Of a DNA stretch of 6,825 nucleotides, positions 1 to 4,283 are shown in pieces. The stretch covers positions 1 to 6,825 of the forward strand of contig JAICJK010000136.1 in the NCBI GenBank assembly GCA_025928415.1. The letters are read 5' to 3'. The number at the start of each line of letters is the position of its first letter. Within the stretch, counting starts at the first letter, position 1. The DNA is from Solirubrobacteraceae bacterium (GTDB lineage: Bacteria; Actinomycetota; Thermoleophilia; Solirubrobacterales; Solirubrobacteraceae). The notes below the pieces were generated by a model. The model worked only from the letters and a program-made list of their open reading frames with translations. It was not told where the DNA came from and ran no database searches. The translations under genes were made by a program, and so were the position numbers.

Positions 1-3
1 AGA

Positions 4-498
4 GTGTTGTCGGCCGGCGCCGGACGAGCCGGCCGGATCGGCGGGCTGGGCATCCGCGTGATGCTGCCCGCGGTAGATTCCCAGGGGGCGTTCTCGCTCG
101 TGGAACACCCGCTCGCACCGCGGGCCCTCGCCGCCCCCCTGCACCGCCACACGCGGGAGGACGAGTACAGCTACGTGCTCGAGGGGCGCATGGGCGCGCT
201 GCTCGGCGACGAGGTCGTGATCGCCGAGACCGGCGACTTCGTGTTCAAGCCGCGCAACCAGTGGCACACGTTCTGGAACGCCGGCGAGGAGCCCGCCCGC
301 ATCCTCGAGATCATCGCGCCGGCCGGCTTCGAGCAGTTCTTCCGCGAGCTCGCCGCGCTCGGCGGGGCGGCCGAGGCCGCGCCCGAGCAGCTCGCCGCGC
401 TCTCGCAGCGCTACGGGCTCGAGATGCGGCCGGAGACCGTCCCCGACCTGGTCGAGCGCTTCGGGGTGCGCATGGCGGAGCGCGGCGAGGTCGTCTAG
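4..498 (+). CDS. Cupin-domain protein (single cupin_2 barrel), start uncertain at window edge
   Basis: This is a small single-domain cupin, predicted cytosolic and metal-binding. Numbered from the GTG at 4, motif 1 is seen as H47-x-H49 and E54 followed by G61. Motif 2 is G77, P83, H88 and N92. H47, H49, E54 and H88 are the expected ligands for Fe, Mn or Zn. The barrel covers about residues 30-108, and a helical tail of about 55 residues follows. Cupins of this size include dioxygenases, isomerases and sugar- or metabolite-binding proteins; nothing here fixes the substrate. The frame is open to the first base, so the true start may lie upstream of the window. An internal ATG at 61 is possible, but the residues before it (GGLGIRV) look like part of the fold. 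The gene ends in TAG and is followed by a strong stem-loop, so it is probably the last gene of its transcript. Family is confident; function is not known. Confidence 0.8.
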   Translation: MLSAGAGRAGRIGGLGIRVMLPAVDSQGAFSLVEHPLAPRALAAPLHRHTREDEYSYVLEGRMGALLGDEVVIAETGDFVFKPRNQWHTFWNAGEEPARILEIIAPAGFEQFFRELAALGGAAEAAPEQLAALSQRYGLEMRPETVPDLVERFGVRMAERGEVV

Positions 499-503
499 CT
501 CGT

Positions 504-539
504 GGGCGGCGAGGCGCGCCGCGCCGCGCCTCGCCGCCC
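504..539 (+). terminator. Strong GC-rich hairpin after the cupin gene, probable terminator
   Basis: A perfect 15-bp inverted repeat has arms 504-518 (GGGCGGCGAGGCGCG) and 525-539, with a 6-nt loop CCGCGC. It begins five bases after the cupin stop. No T-run follows, so it is not a classical E. coli-type terminator. U-less stems of this strength are often proposed as terminators in high-GC actinobacteria. It may also insulate the acetyltransferase promoter just downstream. Confidence 0.6.
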
Positions 540-550
540 CAGCCGTGCCG

Positions 551-556
551 TAGCGT
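551..556 (+). promoter_or_regulatory. Candidate -10 hexamer TAGCGT for the GNAT gene (leaderless)
   Basis: TAGCGT fits the actinobacterial TANNNT -10 pattern and lies 9 nt before the GTG at 566. That would put the transcription start at or next to the start codon. No good -35 is seen, because the hairpin occupies that place. There is no Shine-Dalgarno sequence before the GTG, which agrees with leaderless initiation. Confidence 0.4.
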
Positions 557-565
557 GCGCGCCCC

Positions 566-1138
566 GTGCCCGACGTCCGCCTGCCCCACCGGTTCACCGG
601 CCCGCTGCGCACCGCCCGCCTCGTCCTGCGCGCGATGACGCCCGCCGACGTCGACGACGTCCACGCCTACCAGTCGCGCGCCGACGTCTGCCGCTACCTG
701 CCCTACGAGCCGCGCACGCGGGCGGAGGTCGCCGAGCGCGTGGCCCGGAACGCCGCGGCGCTCGAGCTCGCCGGCGACGGCGACTTCTGGCAGCTCGCCC
801 TCGAGCGCGCGGATCAGCCCGGCCGGGTGATCGGCGACCTGTACTTCTCGATCCTCAGCACCGCGCACGCGACCGGCGAGATCGGCTGGGTGCTGCATCC
901 CGAGGCCACCGGCCAGGGCTACGTCACCGAGGCGGCCCGCCTCCTGCTGGACCTGGCCTTCGGCGCCATCGGGCTGCACCGCGTCCGCGCGCAGCTCGAT
1001 CCCCGCAACCACGCCTCGATCGCGGTGTGCCGGCGCCTGGGCCTGCGCGAGGAGGCGCACTTCGTGCAGGACATCTGGTTCCGCGGCGCCTGGGCCGACA
1101 CCGGGATCTACGCGATCCTGGCGGGCGAGTGGCGCTGA
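566..1138 (+). CDS. GNAT-family N-acetyltransferase, RimJ/RimL type
   Basis: A 190-residue GNAT enzyme of the usual length, expected to transfer acetyl from acetyl-CoA to an amine (protein N-terminus, amino acid, polyamine or drug). The N-terminal strand LRTARLVLRAMTPADVDDVH (14-33) is typical of the RimJ/RimL (Acetyltransf_3) branch. The central strand GEIGWVLHPEATGQGYVTEA (104-122) carries the acetyl-CoA pyrophosphate loop Q117-G118-x-G region and the TEA helix start. The motif DPRNHASIAVCRRLGL (145-160) is the usual N-x-x-S-x-x-x-x-x-x-x-G segment. The GTG at 566 is chosen over an ATG at 634, because the later start would remove the conserved first strand. The gene stands alone between a hairpin and a convergent TetR gene, so the context gives no substrate. 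Family assignment is strong; substrate unknown. Confidence 0.9.
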   Translation: MPDVRLPHRFTGPLRTARLVLRAMTPADVDDVHAYQSRADVCRYLPYEPRTRAEVAERVARNAAALELAGDGDFWQLALERADQPGRVIGDLYFSILSTAHATGEIGWVLHPEATGQGYVTEAARLLLDLAFGAIGLHRVRAQLDPRNHASIAVCRRLGLREEAHFVQDIWFRGAWADTGIYAILAGEWR

Positions 1139-1159
1139 GCGCCAGGCACCCCTCAGCGC
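1132..1159. terminator. Inverted repeat holding both convergent stop codons, candidate bidirectional terminator
   Basis: GCGCTGAG (1132-1139) and CTCAGCGC (1152-1159) are perfect 8-bp arms around a 12-nt spacer. The left arm contains the acetyltransferase TGA and the right arm contains the complement of the TetR stop. A competing shorter palindrome, TGGCGCTGAGCGCCA (1130-1144), shares the left arm. No T-tract is present on either strand, so termination is inferred from position and symmetry only. Confidence 0.45.
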
Positions 1160-1806
1160 GCCGCGCGCCCGCGCGTGATCGCGCGCTGCAGCTCGCGGGC
1201 CGTGAGCGGCGGCACGTCGGCGGTGCCGCCCGCCGCCGCGGGAACCAGGCCGGCCAGGTGCATCGCGACGAAGCGCCGCGCCTGACCCGGGGCCACGTCG
1301 GTCGTGCGCTCCACGATCCGGGCGGTCGCCCACAGCAGGACCGTCACGTCGGCGGTCGCCAGATCGGCCCGCAGCACGCCCTGCTCGTGGCCGCGCGCCA
1401 CGAGGCGCCCGATGGCGGCCTGCAGGCGCCGGCGCGCCGCCCTCACGCCCTGCTCGTCGCGGCCGCGCGCGGCGAGCGCGTCCTTGAAGCCGCGGTCGGC
1501 GGCCTGCAGGTCGACGGCGGCGAACAGGAACGCGCGCAGCCCGTCCATGGCGTCGGGCGCCTGCAGCGCCCGCGCGGCGGCCTCGGTGAGCTCCGCGAAG
1601 CGGGCGTCGACCACCGCGTCGATCAGCGCGTCCTTGGTGGGGAAGTGGCGGTACAGCGTGCCCATCCCGACGCCCGCCCGGCGCGCGATGTCGTTCACGC
1701 TGGCCTCGATCCCGCGCTCCTGGAAGGCGGCGCGGGTGGCCGCGAGGATCCGGTCGCGGTTGCGCTGGGCGTCCCGCCGCAGGGGCGGCTGTGCGGCACG
1801 GGGCAT
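1153..1806 (-). CDS. TetR-family transcriptional repressor (regulator of the adjacent exporter module)
   Basis: A 217-residue TetR-family DNA-binding protein, a typical length. A basic N-terminal arm (R10-R19) precedes helix 1 (RDRILAATRAAFQERG, 17-32). The helix-turn-helix is VNDIARRAGVGMGTLYRHFP (37-56), followed by the usual TKDALIDAV. Residues 70-190 form the helical ligand-binding and dimer domain, which resembles SbtR-like C-terminal domains. The ATG at 1806 has no Shine-Dalgarno sequence but sits 9 nt downstream of a TACAAT -10, so the mRNA is probably leaderless. The gene is divergent from the MFS exporter, and the 114-bp gap carries two copies of one palindrome. This is the classic arrangement of a local repressor that controls itself and an efflux pump. 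The ligand cannot be read from the sequence. Family call is very sure; the regulatory target is inferred. Confidence 0.93.
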   Translation of the reverse strand: MPRAAQPPLRRDAQRNRDRILAATRAAFQERGIEASVNDIARRAGVGMGTLYRHFPTKDALIDAVVDARFAELTEAAARALQAPDAMDGLRAFLFAAVDLQAADRGFKDALAARGRDEQGVRAARRRLQAAIGRLVARGHEQGVLRADLATADVTVLLWATARIVERTTDVAPGQARRFVAMHLAGLVPAAAGGTADVPPLTARELQRAITRGRAAR

Positions 1807-1815
1807 GCCGTCGGC

Positions 1816-1821
1816 ATTGTA
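1816..1821 (-). promoter_or_regulatory. Candidate -10 box TACAAT of the tetR gene (leaderless)
   Basis: On the minus strand TACAAT (5 of 6 to TATAAT) is followed by 9 nt and then the ATG at 1806. With a 17-bp spacer the -35 would fall at 1839-1844, inside the palindrome 1833-1846. No TTGACA-like -35 is present. Repressor bound to the palindrome should block this promoter. Confidence 0.5.
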
Positions 1822-1832
1822 GGCGGCGAACA

Positions 1833-1846
1833 GGAGCGGCCGCTCC
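1833..1846. promoter_or_regulatory. Operator-like palindrome 1 (GGAGCGGCCGCTCC)
   Basis: This is a perfect 14-bp palindrome and one of two copies of GGAGCNNNNGCTCC in this intergenic region. It lies almost midway between the leftward -10 (1816-1821) and the rightward -10 (1856-1861), covering the expected -35 position of both promoters. Its site, symmetry and second copy make it the best candidate operator for the adjacent TetR protein. Binding is inferred. Confidence 0.6.
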
Positions 1847-1855
1847 GCTCTTGGC

Positions 1856-1861
1856 TATGAT
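1856..1861 (+). promoter_or_regulatory. Candidate -10 box TATGAT for the exporter operon
   Basis: TATGAT matches the -10 consensus at 5 of 6 positions in otherwise GC-rich DNA. The -35 position (about 1833-1838 for a 17-bp spacer) is inside palindrome 1 and has no TTGACA likeness. A transcript from here would begin at about 1868-1871, almost at the GTG of the small upstream ORF at 1871. Confidence 0.5.
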
Positions 1862-1870
1862 GCCGGGGCG

Positions 1871-1924
1871 GTGAACCGGAGCAGGTGCTCCGCTGAGTGC
1901 GCACCCCCGCCGCCCCCGCCATGA
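1871..1924 (+). CDS. Possible 17-codon leader peptide with six C-terminal prolines
   Basis: The frame reads MNRSRCSAECAPPPPPP and then TGA. Its GTG lies 9 nt after the TATGAT box, the same spacing seen at four other starts in the window, so it could be translated from a leaderless mRNA. Its stop (1922-1924) overlaps the exporter ATG (1921-1923) as ATGA, which would couple translation. Six consecutive prolines next to a stop codon are a known type of ribosome-slowing context, relieved by EF-P. The peptide also has Cys6 and Cys10. Against it: short open frames are easy to find in GC-rich DNA, and the exporter frame can itself be extended upstream to a GTG at 1897. Treat as a hypothesis. Confidence 0.3.
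   Translation: MNRSRCSAECAPPPPPP
1878..1891. promoter_or_regulatory. Operator-like palindrome 2 (GGAGCAGGTGCTCC)
   Basis: This is the second copy of GGAGCNNNNGCTCC, with perfect 6-bp arms GGAGCA/TGCTCC that extend by one more pair (C1877/G1892). Its centre is 45 bp from that of palindrome 1. It lies just downstream of the predicted exporter transcription start, where a bound repressor would act as a roadblock. In RNA it could also form a short stem. Confidence 0.55.
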
Positions 1925-3675
1925 CCCCGAAGACCGCCACGGGCAGCTACAAGTGGATCGCCCTGTCCAACACGACGCTCGGCGTGCTGATGGCGACGAT
2001 CAACTCGTCGATCCTGCTCATCGCGCTGCCGGACATCTTCCGCGGCATCCACATCGACCCGCTCGCGCCGGGCAACACGAACTACCTGTTGTGGATGATC
2101 CTCAGCTTCCTGGTCGTCACCGCGGTGCTCGTCGTCAGCCTCGGCCGGCTGGGCGACGTCTACGGCCGCGTGCGGATGTACAACCTGGGCTTCGCGGTGT
2201 TCACCCTGGGCTCGGTCCTGCTCTCGGTGACCTGGATGACCGGCAGCGCCGCGGCGCTGTGGCTGATCGGGATGCGCGTCGTGCAGGGCATCGGCGGCGC
2301 GATGCTGTTCGCGAACTCCAGCGCGATCCTCACCGATGCGTTCCCGCCCGACCAGCGCGGCCTCGCGCTCGGGATCAACGGCGTGGCCGCGATCGCGGGG
2401 TCGTTCATCGGCCTGGTGATGGGCGGCGTCCTGGCGCCGATCGAGTGGCGCCTGGTCTTCCTCGTCTCGGTGCCGATCGGCCTGTTCGGCACGGTGTGGG
2501 CCTACCGCAAGCTCGTCGACCTCAGCCCGCGGCGCCCGGCGCGCATCGACTGGTGGGGCAACGTGAGCTTCGCCGTCGGGCTGATCGCCGTCATGGTCGG
2601 GATCACCTACGGCATCCAGCCGCACGGCGGCCACACGATGGGCTGGACGTCGCCCGTGGTGCTGGCGGCGCTGATCGGCGGCACGGCGGTGCTGGGCGTC
2701 TTCGTCGCGATCGAGCGGCGGGTCGCCGAGCCGATGTTCGACCTCTCGCTGTTCCGCATCCGCGCGTTCACCGCCGGCTGCGTGGCGACCCTGCTGGCCG
2801 CCGTCGGGCGCGGCGGCCTGCAGTTCATCCTGATCATCTGGCTGCAGGGCATCTGGCTGCCGCGCCACGGCTACGACTTCGCCTCGACGCCGCTGTGGGC
2901 CGGCATCTACATGGTCCCGCTCATCGCCGGCTTCCTGATCGCCGGGCCCGTGTCCGGCATCCTGTCGGACCGCTACGGTGCGCGGCCGTTCGCGACCGGC
3001 GGCATGGTCGCGGCCGCCGCCAGCTTCCTGCTGCTCGAGACGCTCCCGGTCGACTTCGCCTACGGCTGGTTCGCGGCGCTGCTGCTGCTCAACGGCCTGG
3101 CGATGGGCCTGTTCTCCTCGCCCAACCGCGCCGCGATCATGAACAGCCTGCCCGCCGGCCAGCGCGGGGCGGGGGCGGGGATGAGCGCCACGTTCCAGAA
3201 CTCCGCGTCGGTCCTGTCGATCGGCATCTTCTTCTCGCTGATGATCATCGGCCTGGCGGCGCACCTGCCCGCCGCGCTGCACGACGGCCTGGTCGCGCAC
3301 GGCGTCTCGCAGGCCGACGCCACGCGCGTGTCCCACCTGCCGCCGGTCGCCTCGCTGTTCGCGTCGTTTCTGGGCTACAACCCGATGCAGCACCTGCTCG
3401 GGCCGCACGTCCTCGCCGCGCTGCCGCACGACCAGGCCGCCGCGCTGACCGGCCGCGCGTTCTTCCCGACGCTCATGTCCGGCCCGTTCGCCGACGCGTT
3501 GCACGTGGCCTTCACGTTCGCCCTCGTCGCCTGCCTGGTCGCGGCGGCGGCCTCGCTGCTGCGGGGCGGGCAGTACCACCACGACGACGAGTCCCCCGGC
3601 GAGGCGGCGCTGGAGGGCGAGGCGATCGAGCCGCTGCCCTCCGGGATCGCGTCGGCGCTGCACCGCACCGCATGA
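1921..3675 (+). CDS. MFS multidrug exporter, DHA2 (EmrB/QacA) family, 14 TM helices
   Basis: A 584-residue integral membrane protein of the DHA2 drug:H+ antiporter family, expected to expel a toxic or signalling small molecule. Helix 1 (about 12-37) ends in the family motif INSSILLIALP. Motif A is G75-R-L-G-D79-V-Y-G-R83-V-R in the loop between helices 2 and 3. The motif C region is AGSFIGLVMGG (159-169). A motif-A-like repeat, SGILSDRYGARP (345-356), marks the second half. A long extracytoplasmic loop (about 447-525) precedes the last helix (about 526-547), and a hydrophilic acidic tail follows. The usual Asp of motif D1 (LDxTIVNVALP) appears to be Asn27. The ATG at 1921 is preferred; a GTG at 1897 adds eight residues, and neither has a convincing Shine-Dalgarno sequence. 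It heads an operon with the hydrolase 43 nt downstream and is probably repressed by the divergent TetR. Substrate unknown. Confidence 0.93.
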   Translation: MTPKTATGSYKWIALSNTTLGVLMATINSSILLIALPDIFRGIHIDPLAPGNTNYLLWMILSFLVVTAVLVVSLGRLGDVYGRVRMYNLGFAVFTLGSVLLSVTWMTGSAAALWLIGMRVVQGIGGAMLFANSSAILTDAFPPDQRGLALGINGVAAIAGSFIGLVMGGVLAPIEWRLVFLVSVPIGLFGTVWAYRKLVDLSPRRPARIDWWGNVSFAVGLIAVMVGITYGIQPHGGHTMGWTSPVVLAALIGGTAVLGVFVAIERRVAEPMFDLSLFRIRAFTAGCVATLLAAVGRGGLQFILIIWLQGIWLPRHGYDFASTPLWAGIYMVPLIAGFLIAGPVSGILSDRYGARPFATGGMVAAAASFLLLETLPVDFAYGWFAALLLLNGLAMGLFSSPNRAAIMNSLPAGQRGAGAGMSATFQNSASVLSIGIFFSLMIIGLAAHLPAALHDGLVAHGVSQADATRVSHLPPVASLFASFLGYNPMQHLLGPHVLAALPHDQAAALTGRAFFPTLMSGPFADALHVAFTFALVACLVAAAASLLRGGQYHHDDESPGEAALEGEAIEPLPSGIASALHRTA

Positions 3676-3707
3676 CCTCCGCCCGCCCGCACATCGCCCG
3701 CCGCCCC

Positions 3708-3713
3708 GAGGAG
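3708..3713 (+). promoter_or_regulatory. Ribosome binding site GAGGAG of the hydrolase gene
   Basis: GAGGAG lies 5 nt before the ATG at 3719 and fixes that start. It is the clearest Shine-Dalgarno sequence in the window. It belongs to an operon-internal gene, in contrast to the first genes of transcripts here, which lack one. Confidence 0.7.
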
Positions 3714-3718
3714 ACCCC

Positions 3719-4282
3719 ATGACCGACGCCGGCCCGCCGTCCGCCCTGCTCGTGATGGACGTCCAGCGCGGGATCGCCGAGCGCTTCGAGGGCGGCGAGG
3801 TGGTCGCGCGCGTCGCCGAGGCCGTCGCCGCCGCCCGCGCCGCCGGCGTCCCGGTGATCTTCGTCCGCGTGGCCTTCCGGCCCGGGCACCCGGAGGTCAG
3901 CCCGCGGAACCGCAGCTTCGCGGCCCTGCGCGACGCCGGCCGGCTGCTCGACGACGCGAGCACGGCGATCGACCCGCGCGTCGCGCCGCAGGACGGGGAG
4001 GTCGTGGTCACCAAGCGCCGGGTGAGCGCGTTCGCGGGCAGCGACCTCGACGTCGTCCTGCGCGCGATCGGCGCGCAGCACCTCGTCCTCTGCGGCCTGT
4101 CGACCAGCGGCGTCGTGCTCTCGACGCTGCGGGCGGCCGCCGACCAGGACTACGCGCTCACGGTCCTGCGCGACGCCTGCGCGGACCCCGACGAGGAGGT
4201 CCACCGCGTCCTGACCGAGAAGGTCTTCCCCCGGCAGGCCGAGGTGCTCGACGCCGGCGCGTGGGCCGCGTCGCTGCGCTGA
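3719..4282 (+). CDS. Isochorismatase-fold hydrolase (cysteine hydrolase superfamily, nucleophile Cys absent)
   Basis: A 187-residue isochorismatase-like protein of normal length, predicted cytosolic. D14 (LLVMDVQRG) and K99 (VVVTKRRVSAF) are the conserved acid and lysine. The third conserved segment is CGLSTSGVVLSTLRAAADQDY (from 125). Aligned to the usual GVATNVCVESTAR pattern, the nucleophilic Cys position is V132. C125 lies seven residues earlier and is not equivalent. Cys-dependent nicotinamidase or N-carbamoyl amidase chemistry is therefore unlikely. True isochorismatases such as PhzD also work without that Cys, using Asp to hydrolyse a vinyl ether, so isochorismatase-like or non-amidase activity is possible. 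The start is set by GAGGAG 5 nt upstream. The gene follows the exporter by 43 nt on the same strand and is probably co-transcribed, so it may act on the exporter's substrate or a related metabolite. No siderophore or phenazine genes are in view. Confidence 0.88.
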   Translation: MTDAGPPSALLVMDVQRGIAERFEGGEVVARVAEAVAAARAAGVPVIFVRVAFRPGHPEVSPRNRSFAALRDAGRLLDDASTAIDPRVAPQDGEVVVTKRRVSAFAGSDLDVVLRAIGAQHLVLCGLSTSGVVLSTLRAAADQDYALTVLRDACADPDEEVHRVLTEKVFPRQAEVLDAGAWAASLR

Positions 4283-4283
4283 C

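Noticed and set aside
11..35. Inverted repeat CGGCCGGC ... GCCGGCCG near the window start
   Set aside because: Short, made only of G and C, and inside the probable cupin reading frame; expected by chance at this GC content.
502..1860. A 452-codon plus-strand open frame through the acetyltransferase and antisense to the first tetR
   Set aside because: Shadow of two recognised genes, with Arg/Ala/Pro composition, crossing a terminator-like stem and a divergent promoter.
1855..4014. A 719-codon open frame on the minus strand opposite the exporter and hydrolase
   Set aside because: It lies antisense to two well-recognised genes, is extremely rich in Arg, Ala and Gly with no family motif, and is the usual stop-free shadow produced by GC-rich codon use.
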